Shown here: positions 46,373 through 59,689 of the stretch, in pieces
How the letters are laid out: every line of letters begins with the position of its first letter
Numbering within the stretch: the stretch's first letter is position 1
From: Nemania diffusa
Lineage: Eukaryota > Ascomycota > Sordariomycetes > Xylariales > Xylariaceae
NCBI GenBank assembly: GCA_038501195.1
Contig: JBBPUQ010000004.1
Coordinates: 806,001 to 870,000, forward strand
Length of the DNA stretch: 64,000 nucleotides
Reading direction: 5' to 3'
Position numbers and translations under genes: made by a program
Notes under the pieces: generated by a model
The model's input: only the letters and a program-made list of their open reading frames with translations
The model's database searches: none
What the model was told of the DNA's origin: nothing

Positions 46373-49300
46373 TATTCTTCAGCGATCGAAGAACCGTGTA
46401 ATAGGATAATATGCCTAAACTCTCGGTGAGAAGCAAACAGAGCCTCTGCTGCAGCCTGGCAGTTCAAGTCAAGCGAGCGCCGAGACCATGCGCAGCGTTG
46501 CGAGTGAGTACTCCCCTGCTCGAATAAGTTTGTTCAGTGCAGGAGACGATAAAAAACCGAGAGATTATTCATACACTGCAGCTGGCCAACTTGGGATACA
46601 CGCACGACGGGGGACGGGACCTTGACCAATCACGGGGGCTTAGTCGCGGGTAGCAGCAGGTTTATGGTGGTCCCAGGCCTGACAACTTGGTCGGGAGTGT
46701 GGTTCGGGAGATATCTCCTGAAGAGCAACACACAATTTTACTCACGCTAAGAGATTGGCAAGGATCCGCGGACTTGTTTGGAGAACAGATCCCGGTGGCA
46801 CAACGAAGTGTCTAGCCGCGCGTGAGGGTGTAGCTACCGCTGGTATGGGCGGAAGCGGCCTACTAGCAACTGGGGTGACGGTTGAGGCGACTTGGGATCG
46901 GCCGAGGAGAAACGCTTGCCAGCCAAGGCCAAACTATGGCAGTCTCAGTCGGAAAAGCACAGTAATGATGATCACAGGCTGACGTAGGCGAAGGCGGGGA
47001 GAGCTCCGAGAATCTGAACCGATAGGCGGATTATAGTTTGCTTCCTTCAAGATCGAGCATAGGTGACGCCTTAAAAAAGGGCTAGCTTTTCTGGAAAGCT
47101 TGTACCCGTCTAGGATAATATGGCCCAAACTCTAGATTGCCACAATCCACAGTCAGGGGTCATATGAAGCACAGCAGGCAGCGTGCGAAGACAGAAAGAA
47201 GGACCGGGCAAGCAAGACGGTGGTGGCCGATGCACTGTAACGAAAATTCCCAAAGCTAGAATCTCTCGATGCTACCAGCGAGAAAGTAGTATTTGATCAT
47301 CAAAGGGGGGAAACGAGCGTTATGGCGAGATGTCCTGGATGCCGTGTCCGGTGCTGTATTTTGGTGTTATAGTTGTATTGTGTGTTCAAGTTGAGTCGTG
47401 GGTTGAGAGGTTGTTGCAACCCAAATAGCGAGAGTAGTCACACTCTACGTAGGTAGTGTAAGAGCAGAGGGAGGAGGGAGGGGGGAAAGGCAAAGAGAAA
47501 GAGAAAGTGACGATCCTAGATGCTAGGCTGAAGAACAGCAACTAGGTTTCCGATGCTTCGTCACCGAATGATGTGGGTCGTTCGTTCTTCTCTCCTGCTC
47601 CTTTCTCTTCTTCGTTGTTGTTGTGCTGTCCCGGATGTTGTCCTGGATATCGTTGTTCGTTCGTACTTCTATCCACACACCAATTTCAGAAGGCAGTATC
47701 AACTCCTGCCTCTCACGACGACGACAATACCAAGAAGGCCCCTCAGGTTGGCGGCGGTGGAGGCGGCAGTGACAGTAGTGAGTGGTAATTAGGTTTCGTC
47801 GATATTACAATCAGGCCAAGCGCTCATCCACATATCCCACGAAAGCCAACAAGATGGTGAAGAGAGGCGGTGGTGTAAGTCGCTGGGAATGACCTTGCGA
47901 GGAATGCTACATATAATAGGATAATAGGTAGGCAGGTAGCGTAGACAGGTCGGCCGGTAGGTTAGGTAGTGTGCGTGCCCAGCAGCGTCGCAGTGGTACA
48001 ACGGTACACGTACAGTACAGTACCAGACAAGGGCCCCGTCTGGCATGTAGGTATGGCCGAAAGGGCCAAGTACCGTGTACTTAATTATTCCCGACGAGCG
48101 CGGTCCATGCGTACATGCATGCTCTGGTGTACCTGGGTCGTGCAATCCTGGTGTGCCTCAGCACCGGCGCATGGCCCGGATGTACGAGATTGGAAGGGGA
48201 GATCCCCAGCCAAGACCCAGTATAAGCCCAGTCACGGCCCAGTCAAGTCCCAGGGGTGAAAGGGGCACCCCTTGCCTGTCGACCCCCTGTCCCTGTCCAG
48301 GCCCCATTCGTTCCATGCTAATGACAAAGCCAGCCAATGACATTTGCCCCTCTCTTCCTTCTTCTTCAGTCAGGCATCATACTAGGCCTGTGTACAGTAT
48401 ACGTACTGCAGGACGGCGCTGTACTTGTACAACGCCTGTCGACTGCCACCCACATCTGTACGTGTACTGTATGTATGTACATACATACACTCCTTTGTGC
48501 TGTCCTTGACCCAGAGTGAGCATCTCGATATCCAGTCCCATTTTGGACCATGTCGATGTCCATATATTTATTCTACGAATGACGCGAGGTACTATGTAAG
48601 TGACCAATCTCAGTCCGTCAATCATTCGATGGGGTATCTGTTATGGTGTGTTGAATGCAAGCCCCGAATACAGACAAACAATGAGGAAACGACCGCACGA
48701 TGTAGGCATATATTCTGCACAGTGGTACTCATCCTAACCAGAAGAGAGCATCGCGTGACCACTCTATACTTACTACAAATTCGTACGATACGATCTCGCC
48801 ACTTCCCGACCAGCATTACATAAAGAAGAAAACTAAGAGGTATGTATTGCCCGTTTAAAATATAGAAATGAGGTAAACGGCCGTTCGTTATTGTCACTAA
48901 TAGAATATATACAACCCGAGTAAAGGAGGTAATTAGGTACACATGTGGAAATACCGATATGCGTGTCTCTAGATCCCGGCAGTCAGTCCATCTTTTAATT
49001 CCTGAATTTCCGCTGACTGGGTACTGGAAAGTTGAGACCGGTATCATTGGTTCGTAGCACCTGCGGACGACGAAATGCTTTGGTCAAGGGCGCGCATGCA
49101 AATTACCCACCACATAATTATTCTCATCAGCCGGCAGCAGGCATTTTTCAGAAACTGGAACCGGTGCTGTGCTAGAGTATCATCTAACCTGTACCTATCT
49201 AGTGTAGTGCACAATTAGTGCTAGACTATCTACCCATTTGGGTACTCTGCTCAATATACTATGTAGGTATACCTGCACTGGTCGCCCTTTGCAGCCTTCT

Positions 49301-52300
49301 GGGAACCAAGGAGTGACGAAGAAACAAGGTAGGCATGGCGCGGACTGGCAGACCTTGGGTCGAGCCGTGCAACCAACCCATTCACTAAAGTGGCGCAACT
49401 CTAGAAGGACGCTAGAACCCTATCAAAGGCCAATCAGGGAAGAGACCACCGTGACATATGAAGATCGCTTGCTAATAAAGCAGTAGTGGACGGGTCCTAG
49501 TGGAGACGGGATGGAGCCTTTCCCCCTACTTACTGCCCGGAACAGGCATAAAGCGGCGATAAGTAGGTATGGAAGAAGAAGAGAAGCAGAAGAACAAATA
49601 CTGGGCACCCAGGCATGTGCTGTACGTACACTATGTACCACACTAGGTACTTACACATAACGGCAAAAGCGCAAGTAGGTTGATGTAGGAGGGAGGTAAC
49701 ATCTAGAAGCAAGTAACAGGACAAAGAACCACCTCATGGCTGTGGGTTCTACAAGTATGGAAATGCGATGATGTGATACAGCCAGCCAGCCATTCATTTG
49801 TCTTGTCTATATACAAATTTAATCATCGCAAAGAGAATACCAAGAATTACCTAAGCAATTAAGAGAAAAAGACATGGGCACAGGAGTAGGCAGCGAGTCG
49901 TAGATCTTGTAGAAGGTTATACTTATGTAGGCCAACAGCATGCGCCACAGTATGCGTGTTCAAATATCATAAGCTATGTAGCTAGTTATCAAGGAAAATC
50001 AACGTAAGACACGCGACATGATGGAAAGACGAAGGCGGTCAATAACTCTCCTCGCTATGCGTACACTAAGTGTGTGAAGAACCATCGATCTACGCAGCAC
50101 TGCGTATTCTATCGCGGACAGTTAGATAAGCAAATTAGCATGTATGGAGACTACAGTAGGTATGTACAGAGACAACCAACGATGCAGCGTTTTCGGTACA
50201 GTTAAGTTTTACTCACATTAATTTTGTCGGGAGAGAGATAAGGTCCGTTGCCGGTACAGCAGTATTCTATACAAGTACATGCCGAGCTGATATACAGTTC
50301 TGTACAGTGTAGGTATTACGTATAAAGCGGTATGTGGGCAACGAACGGGTCATAGACGCAGTCGATACTCCTTATGTACGTAAGGGATAGGTACTTGCAG
50401 TACGGTACTGTAATCTAGCGCATGTACAGCATAGGTGATCTGTATATCGCTTAATACGCCCCGTCCGGCGTCTATTACTCTCGTCATCACACCAACACCC
50501 AAAAAGCACGGGTTCGTAATCACATATGTACATATCTACCTATATACCGTGCTGTAACCTGTGGTACATACGCGCGACTACCTACATATAGGTAGGCATG
50601 CCTGTTGCAACCGATAGCAGAAAAAAAGGCTTGCAGGATGTAGTTTGCAGATCTTCCGGCGCGAGGATCAGAGCGGCAGTTAGCGCTGTTCATTTCCACA
50701 TGCATCTACCCAGCCATACAAACCCTACGAGACCATGCCATATCCAGCACACGCCGTGGCAACAGTGGCGGTAGACAAGTCCCAAAAAAAAACATGAGCG
50801 GTCATTCGTTTCTTTTGCATCATTAAGCATGAGTCTAGCAGGAAGGGTGGGAGCGCGAAGACGGCGAACGCGGAAATACCACTCACCCACATGCTACCCC
50901 AACATCCGCCCATCTGCCTGCTGTAGGAATGCTGTATGCTGTATGTACGCGCGCATGAGAGTTCAAGCCAGTTGAGATCAGCGGTGCAGCACCTCCGACG
51001 CACATAGTATGATGATACCACAGGCCAGAACCTGTTTCAGCCGGAAATACAGACTGCTACACTACTACACTACGTAATATCAATATCAATGATGAGACTA
51101 GGTAGCAGGTGTTTGGGACTACCTATCTGGCGCCGGCCACTCTAACGGCTAGCTAGCAAGACTGCCTGAATATCGACTTGATCGGCTCAGCAGCTCCCTC
51201 TCCTGACCTGACACACGCACATACTTATACATATTATCCCTCCATTATCGACCTACACATACATACAGTAGTAAATTACATGCGCATAAGACGGAACCTC
51301 GCAGCTCGTTCTACTGGTAGGTCCTACACGAAGAATACCACTCAATGCAGGCAGGTTATAATAATGGTATAATATCGGGTGGCAAGGCTCACTCGCTGCT
51401 GTACTTACATACATATTCTGTACTCTCTATGGTTTTAACCCTGCCCCTCCCTCCGGGTTGTACGCGTCGTCGTTCTCACGCCAGCTCAGCAATAGTCGCA
51501 TTGACTGGTATCGTGAGGGAGGTGTGAGTAATCCTTGGCAATACCTAATCGCCTGCTAGTGTGCTACCTACAGAATGTTCTGTACAGTACATACGCTCCG
51601 TAGCTAGCGTAAGGTTCTAACCCGCCTAGTGTGGTGCCGAAGAGCGGCGTGTATTAGACGACGACACTAATTTACCGAATGTCCGTCGCCTTGCCCGAAA
51701 CCGTCTTGTTCAGCACAAGAGCTGAAGCCAGTGAGCCTCACGATGCCTGGTCCACCCAATAAAACGTCATTCTATGACAAGATGCCACGATCTCGTCAAC
51801 TCTTTCCCAAGCCAGTGGAATCCTAGATCGTGGCAAAAGCGAAGAGGGTCGTATCGTGTAGAAGGCGCCAGCAATCCGCATGTTGTGTATCGTTCAATCA
51901 ACCTTGAACCAAGTGAGTGCATCGTCAGCGCAAAAGGAGCAATCAATGCTGACACCGATGCCCACCAGCAGCGCGTTTGTCATAACCTCAAAGCAGAAGC
52001 TCGAAACACAATCGAAGCGGCACAGAAGTCCGGGATGAAATTCCCATCTATTCGTTATTCAACCCGCCAGTGAGCCAATCGCACGAGGTACAGAGTATAC
52101 GCATAGGCAGGCATCACAAGAAACAAGGCGAGTGGAAGTAGTGTAGCTAGCTGACGACGAGGTGTTTGCTCATCAATCAAGGACGTGAGTGGTTAGTATA
52201 CATACAGTACAGCGCTGTATTCCCGTACGCATACGCTAGTTATAGTGCTGGGTCGCCGGTTTGCCAGGCTTGCCAGGGTCCCTTGACCCGTACTCAGTAC

Positions 52301-55173
52301 TTAGCACTTGTATGACGGAGGAGAATCCACTCCCCCCTGTCCTAATGGTTCGGCGTCGTCGCGGAAATTTTCTGGAACTCTTCTAGAAGCCTTCTAGAAT
52401 GCTTCCATCTGCAGCTTAGTGGGATCTTGTCTCACCGGCCGGACATGCCGGTGACCCAATAGCATTCGCCCTACCTGCAGCCCCCCCAGATGCTATAGCA
52501 AACGGACCCACCATGTATATAGTACTACTGTACTCTGTACGTATCACGCAAACACATAGGTATGATACATATGTAGGACAGCGAATCTCTGTCTTTCAAT
52601 CGCTAAAGAAACACAATCGTGAAAGCAGCCCGATAGCGTGACTGGTCGTTCGATCCTTAGCCTACAACCTAAGATCATGTGCCAGTCCAATCATGTTCCT
52701 CTCTACTATTTCGATCGTGAAAGGGGTCAAAAACGTTGGTATTATCAAATGGCGAAACATGGCCAATACCTACTATCATTGGTCGGCCTGACCGAGGGGA
52801 GAAAAGTCGTCGCTGGCTCGTGACACTAAAACAGTATCGTCACATCTCAACAACTACACATAGATCACGAACAACGCCGATTTCGCCTCAGCTACAGAAT
52901 ACATGCGCGCTACGCACACATCCGTGAGCCTATATCATCATCATTGTCATTATGAACTACCACAGCGCACCGTTCCTGAAATGGCGCTCTGCGCAAACGG
53001 CGCACTCCGGACACCCTGGCGGTGGGCAAGACATTCGACTTACACCTTTCCGGTAGGTATGTAGGCCTAGTTGACTCCCGGCACGCCCCTTTCCATGCAT
53101 GAACAACGATGAATGACCGATCGTGGCCGTTTGCAAACCGTCGTCCTCCCCTGACCAGGCAGGCCTTGTCAGCCATGCCCGCTGGCGGTATGATTTGAAC
53201 TGCCTAACACGACAAATATAATGTTACTGTTCCAGTCCAAATTTGCCTGTCATTGCTTGTGCTGCCCGCCTAAGGCGTGTTATATGTACCATCTACAGCA
53301 TACATGAACAGAATGAGATGGAAGGCCTAGGGATCCGCGTGAGAGCCGTCTTAACCAGGTATCTATCTATGTACCTAGTGTACCGACAACGCAGCCAACA
53401 CGGTCTGGACCATGAAGACAATACTGCCATTTGAAATTTCCCATGGCGGTACGTGTAGTCACTGTAGTAGTGTGACATGCAATATTAGATAATTCGTCTG
53501 CCTTTACATAAGTAGGCTATGCGTACGCATACACGAACTGGGTATGGATGGGATATGCAAGGTACCCTAGGTGTAGGTATGCGTAGTGTAGTGTCGCGTA
53601 CCTAGTGTAGCATCGTATCGTAGTATAGGGCCTCGAAAGTAGGTATCAAAAGTATCAAACTGCAAAGGCATCGGAGACGACCTTCTCGATTTGCCATAAC
53701 TCGAACACGGCCGTTACAAGCCGCCGCCGCCTCGATGCCGGGGGCGGCTCAGATCGCCATGGTGCGATTCTACAGAATTTTCTCGAAAGAGCGGGTCGCT
53801 ACTGTAGCTGTCGCTAAGGCGTGCGACCATTCGGACAATGAACCGAGAGAGCCTCCATGCTTAATATTACGTACTAATACAAAAACTCTGCAAGGTAAGT
53901 GCGCCAGCCGCCCTCTGGTGAGTGGCGAGACCGTTCATGAAGCAACGCAAAGCCGAAGGAAGCCAGACCGGCCACCGATGCAGCAGACGGCGAACAGATC
54001 TGCGCATTGTACAGAATACAGTATGCGTACATAGATGTGTGTATGTATGTGTACATATGTAGTATACTCCGTACAGAGTAGGTAAGTATGTATGCGTAGT
54101 CGCGTAACGAACGAGCGAACGAACGAACGAGCTGCTTTCTAGTTCTGTAAAAAAGAACCCGTCTTCGCAACCCGCTCATCGATTACCTAGGTAGGTAGGT
54201 ATTACTCCAAAACGGGTCACCTTGATGGTCGAAACGAAACCAGACGCCGTGATTCATCAGTTCCCGATCATGGCGGTGGATCTATCGGCAGTCAAGCTTT
54301 CTTTTGCAGATCCAGCGAGGAGAAGAGAAGCATCGTGCGCCAGTCGGTCAAGTCAAGTCTGTACACTAGCATCTCAGATCTCTATTCGATAAATTTACCT
54401 TCTCTCAACGGTCGACCGCCGGCCATCGTGGTGGAGACATCGTTAATAAACCCTCTTTGTCACGGCTTACGTGTACTGTCCTGTATCTACTGTACCGACT
54501 TGCCTACTTGCAGTACTTACACAGACTTACATATCATACCGTCTTTGATCTACATACACTATCTACCTACCAACCTAGGTAGTTGAAGTACCTACCTACC
54601 CATAGACGCCTAGTGTATGAATCTAATACGTACTATGTGTAATAGATAGGTAGGTAGGCGGTAATGTATACTGCATATTGTATACTGTACCTAGGTAATT
54701 GTAACGATGGTGTCGATGTCGATGTCGATCTGAGTGACACACACAGTGAGTTTTCATTACATACGGCACTTTAGAATATCCAATACAGAGCAGGTATCCA
54801 GATATTGAATTGGACCACCACAAAGCTGTCCTACCCCGGCGCAAGGAACTTACCGGTATTCTGTATTCATTCGTACACGTATCTCGAAGGGCAGATCTGG
54901 GTAACAAGGATTGGCGGCCGGTGGAACCCCCCCAGCTGCATAGCCTCAGAGAATTCCACATGACCATTCGTTAGGACGAAGCCCCAGTATAGAATCTTCC
55001 TCTCAACCTGCCCGAAACGGAAAGACAAAGTTTAAAGCTCTCATTCCGGGCTAATATACCCATTCACGCCTGCGTGCCATCGATGCTACTCTACATACCT
55101 ACCACACCTAGACAGGTACATATTCTATGTATTGGGAGTATGCTGTAAGTAATGTATGCTTGCTACTGTATAT
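46373..55173. other. 8.8-kb gene desert with microsatellites
   Basis: No gene with a recognisable domain. The first kilobase should include the RGS promoter. The rest has many short tandem words: TGTACAGTAC- and GTAC-type palindromes (48.0-48.5, 50.2-50.5 and 51.5-52.6 kb), a GAAC run near 54107-54130, a GTCGAT triplet repeat near 54713-54728, and TAGG/CCTA runs near 54185-54201 and 54558-54658. Open frames are short and mostly read through such repeats. A possible chain of small exons on the plus strand at 47689-47870 is discussed under findings. Confidence 0.55.
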
Positions 55174-55437
55174 CAGGGTCACCGCGCCAAGAAACCACAC
55201 ACCCTCCATACACCTCATAAAGCGTATAAAACAGCAGATCTTTTGTAGTATATTACTTAGCCAATACATTAGTTTTATACTACATTAAATATATAAATAT
55301 CATGCTCTCGCTTTTATTTATAAAAATTTACTTTTAATATTTTTTTATGATTTTATTTGACTGTTTAGCTAGCCTTTGAAGTAGTAGAGTTTAGGTGTAT
55401 AAAGAGGTGTGTGTGGTTTCTTGGCGCGGTGACCCTG
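55174..55437. mobile_element. 264-bp MITE-like DNA transposon with 30-bp terminal inverted repeats
   Basis: Ends are perfect inverted repeats of 30 bp, starting CAGGGTCACCGCGCC and ending GGCGCGGTGACCCTG; a shorter match (ATACACCT) follows inside. The centre is A/T-rich and codes nothing. A 7-bp direct repeat, TGTATAT, flanks it exactly at 55167-55173 and 55438-55444, as expected for a target-site duplication. The CAGGG tip recalls hAT elements, but those make 8-bp duplications, so the superfamily is open. The identical arms suggest a recent insertion. It stands at the edge of the A/T desert. Confidence 0.85.
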
Positions 55438-55563
55438 TGTATATGCTTGCTGTATGCTAGGTATAGTACGGTCGCCCACAGGGCTCACTGTCTCATAAGT
55501 CGATTTGGTAAGTAGGTTAACGGTAGGGGTGTAGTAGCGAAATTAGCGTACGCGACCTTTTTA

Positions 55564-55745
55564 GCAACACTAGCCACTCAACCAACCTAGGTTAAGCCAC
55601 ACAACCAGCCTACCCAACCTACCTACCTAACCAACCTACCCAACTAACCTACCCAACCAACTTACCTAACCTACCTACCTAACCAACCTACTCAACCTAC
55701 TTACTTAACTAACTTATTTAACTTATTTATTTAATTAATTTATTA
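55564..55745. repeat. 52-bp tandem repeat with progressive C-to-T decay
   Basis: Units begin at 55616, 55668 and 55720 with exact 52-bp spacing; a weaker match occupies 55564-55615. Unit 1 is a C-rich CCTA/CCAA repeat. Unit 2 differs from it at nine positions, seven of them C to T. The first 25 bases of unit 3 differ from unit 2 at ten positions, all C to T. Changed Cs stand before C, T and A. The array then runs into pure A/T sequence. Confidence 0.85.
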
Positions 55746-56218
55746 TAATAAATAATAAATAATAAATAATAAATAATAAATAATAAATAATAAATAATAA
55801 ATAATAAATAATAAATAATAAATAATAAATAATAAATAATAAATAATAAATAATAAATAATAAATAATAAATAATAAATAATAAATAATAAATAATAAAT
55901 AATAAATAATAAATAATAAATAATAAATAATAAATAATAAATAATAAATAATAAATAATAAATAATAAATAATAAATAATAAATAATAAATAATAAATAA
56001 TAAATAATAAATAATAAATAATAAATAATAAATAATAAATAATAAATAATAAATAATAAATAATAAATAATAAATAATAAATAATAAATAATAAATAATA
56101 AATAATAAATAATAAATAATAAATAATAAATAATAAATAATAAATAATAAATAATAAATAATAAATAATAAATAATAAATAATAAATAATAAATAATAAA
56201 TAATAAATAATAAATAAA

Positions 56219-56290
<72 letters not shown>
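55742..56290. repeat. A/T microsatellite block: ATAATAA array, then AAAT and AAT arrays
   Basis: From about 55742 to 56208 the 7-bp unit ATAATAA is repeated about 66 times by length without visible error. It passes into AAAT (to about 56235) and then AAT (to about 56290). It has no G or C. Such a uniform array implies recent expansion, and its assembled length may be wrong. Confidence 0.9.
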
Positions 56291-57429
56291 TAATATATTT
56301 AAATTAAAATTTTAATTATTATAAAATATATTAAACTTTTTTTAATAATAATTAATAAAATAAAAAAATAAAAAAATTATTATTATTAAAAATAAAATTT
56401 ATATTATAATTTTTATTTATTTATATAAAAAAATAATTATTATTTTTATTAAATAATAAAAAATATATTAAAATAATTATATAAAAAAATAAATTTAATT
56501 ATTATAAAATTAAAATTTTTTATATAATTATTTAATTAATTTTTATATAAAAATTAATAAAATTATAAAATATATTATAATTTTTTTTTTTTTTTTTATT
56601 TAATAATAATAATATTTATTATTTAAATAATTATAATTATTATAATAAATATTTTAATAAAATAAAAAAATTAAAATAAATTAAATATTTTATATAATAA
56701 AAATAAAATAAAAAATAAAAAAATAATTTAATATATTATTAAAATTATTATAATTAATAATATATTATATAAAATATAAATAAAACTATATATAATTAAA
56801 AATTATAAATAAATAATTTATATTAATATTTATAAAAATTTAATATAATAATTAAATAAAATATTTAATTATATAAAATAATTTATAAAAATATATTTAT
56901 ATATATTATTAAAAATTTATAAATAATAATAATATTATTATTAATATTTATATTTATATTTATTTTAATAATAAGTTTATTTTTATTAAAATAATTATTA
57001 ATATATAACTTTTTTTATTTTTTATTTATTTAATTATATATATATAATAATTATTAATTTAATTTTATATAATTAATTATATATAATAAAACTAATATAA
57101 AATAAAATTTTATAATTATATAATATTATTGTTATTTTTATATTTAAAAAAAAAAACTTATATATATAATATATATATATAAATTATATAAATTTATTAA
57201 TAATTTATTAATATTATATATAATAAAATATAACTAATTATTTAATAAATAAATAATAAATTATAAAAAGAAAATTTAAATATATATTAATTATAATTAA
57301 TATTATTATTTTAATAGTTATAAAAAAATTTTTAATTATAGTTTTTTTTATATATATAGATTTTTTAATTTTTTTATATATTTTTTTTTTTTTATATATA
57401 TAATTTATTAATTAAAACTAATATTTTTA

Positions 57430-59120
57430 ATATTTAATTTAATACTTTTTTTATTAATATATTAATTAAATTATTTTTTTTATTAATTTAATATATTTTA
57501 AAAAAAAGAATTTTTTATATAATTTTTATAATAATATAATATTTGTTAGTACTATATTCGTATATATATTGTATATACTGCGTACGCAGTATGTATAGCT
57601 TATATAGTAAACAGCTTAATTGACTAGACTTTAGGTCAGTTGATTGGACTCTAAGTCAGTCGACTATAAGTTACCTGACCTATTAGTTACTTAACTTGTA
57701 CGGCTCTATATAGCTTATACAGTAGCTTACACTATTTATATTCTAGATTTAAAAATTGTAGCATTTAAAAACTTTGATTTTAGTGCTACCGCTTTATATA
57801 CAACTTTCAGTTATATAGTATTACTATAGTATAATTAATCGACAATATTAATTATAAGTTGTTTTTTTATATTATATTAAATTTAATTAAATAATTATAT
57901 AATAATTTTAAATTAAAATATAAAATTATTAAAATTTATAATATATTTAATATTTTTAAAAATTTTTTAAAAAGTTATATAAAAAATAATTATATTATTA
58001 AATTTATTAATTATTTTATATAATTTATTAATTAATATATTTTTAATTATTTATTTATATTAATTTAAATTTTAATAAATAATATTATTAAAAATTTTAA
58101 ATTTTAAATTAATATTATTTTTTATATATATTTTTATAATTAATATAATTAAATTTTTAATTTATAATATTATATTTATATTATTTATAAATTAATTATT
58201 TATAAAAATAAAAAAGTTTATATAATATAAATTAAAAAATATAAATATTAATTTATAATTATAATTATTAATTTATTATTTAATTTATTTATTTAAAATT
58301 GTTATATTAATTTTTTTAAAAATTAATAATTTAAATAATAATAAATAAATTATATAAAGTTTTTAATTAATAAATATTATTTATATATATATTTTAAATA
58401 TATTAAAAAATATATTATTATATAAAGTTTTTTATATAAAAGTTAATTTTTATTAATTATATAATTTAATTAGTTTAAATTAATATAATATATTTATTTA
58501 TAAATATAATTTAAATATTATTAAATTTATTTAAATTTAGTTTTAAATTTTATTATATAAAGTTTAAGTTTTTTTTTAATTAAAAACTTTAAAATTATAA
58601 AATTAAAAATATTATATATTTATAATTTAATAATATTAAATTTTTTAAAATTATTATTAATAATTAATAAATAAAAATAATATAAAAAAATAGTTATTTT
58701 AAATTTTAATAATAATATTTATAATATATTTTAAATTAATATAAGTTTAATTTAATTAGTTTATATAATAGTTATATAATTTATAATATAATTCTTTTAA
58801 AATATTTATTTTTAAATTTAATAAATAAATATATATAAATTTTTTATATAAATTTATTAATTAATTATATATATATTTATATAATATTTTATAATTTATA
58901 TATTATATTATAATTTTAAATTAAAATAAATTTAATATTTAAAATTAATTGTTAATTTATTTATTAAATTATTATATTTTTATATAATTAATTAAAACTT
59001 TTTATATATTTTAATAGTTTTATTTTTAACTTTTTATATAAATTTTAATTTAAAAATTTAAATATTATAATATTTATTAAAGTTATATTTTATAAATTTA
59101 AATATTTTTTATATAAATAG
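57430..59120. repeat. Copy A of a diverged direct repeat of about 1.9-kb spacing
   Basis: By eye this segment aligns with 59690-61000 at an offset of about 1.86-1.97 kb. Anchors include TTAATTTAATATATTTT before the LTR, AATATTAATTATAA after it, AATATTTATAAT near 58714, and TTTTATTTTTAA near 59018. Indels shift the offset and the boundaries are approximate. It also carries the 301-bp insertion. Confidence 0.55.
57544..57844. mobile_element. 301-bp candidate solo LTR with 5-bp target duplication
   Basis: Starts TGTTAG and ends CGACA, so it has the TG...CA ends of LTRs, and is flanked on both sides by ATATT (57539-57543 and 57845-57849). It is far richer in G and C than its surroundings. It contains an 18-bp palindrome, ATACTGCGTACGCAGTAT (57575-57592), and a 20-bp imperfect direct repeat starting GACTTTAGG at 57627 and GACTCTAAG at 57647. 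The homologous copy about 1.9 kb downstream lacks it and keeps a single ATATT. No internal retrotransposon genes are present. Strand cannot be told. Confidence 0.7.
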
Positions 59121-59689
59121 TTTATTAATTTTTATTATATTAAACTTTTTAAAAAAAAGTTTAAATATATTAATAATATTATTTATTTATAATTTAATAA
59201 TTAATTTATAATTTTTTTTTTTTTAATAAATAAATATAAAATTTAATTATATAAATAAATATTAATAAAACTTTTTATATATATATATATAAAAAAATTT
59301 AAAATAATTTATAAAATTTAAAGTTTATTTTTAAATTTTAAAATTTTATATTAATTTATATATATATTTTATAAAAAACAATATAATTAAAAAAGTTATA
59401 TATAAATTATTTATATATATATATATATAAAACTTATAAATTTTATAAATTTTAATAAGTTTTTATATTTTTTATTTATTTAATTATTTAATAAAAGTTT
59501 TAATTTAAATTTTAGTTATATATATTTAATATATATATATAAATTTTATTAAATTATTAATTTAATATTAAAGATTTTTTTTTTTATATAATAACTTTAG
59601 TTTTAATATTAATTAATTATTTATTATTTTTTTTGTTATTTAATTAATTTATATATATTTTTATTTATATATTTAGTTTATTTATATTA

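Noticed and set aside
51774..52073. 99-codon plus-strand open frame in the gene desert
   Set aside because: No recognisable family and no splice partners. It may be a decayed fragment but I cannot support a gene.
55578..56290. Telomere or CRISPR-like array
   Set aside because: The units are not TTAGGG-type telomere repeats, and there are no unique spacers between repeats. They are a decaying tandem repeat and microsatellites.
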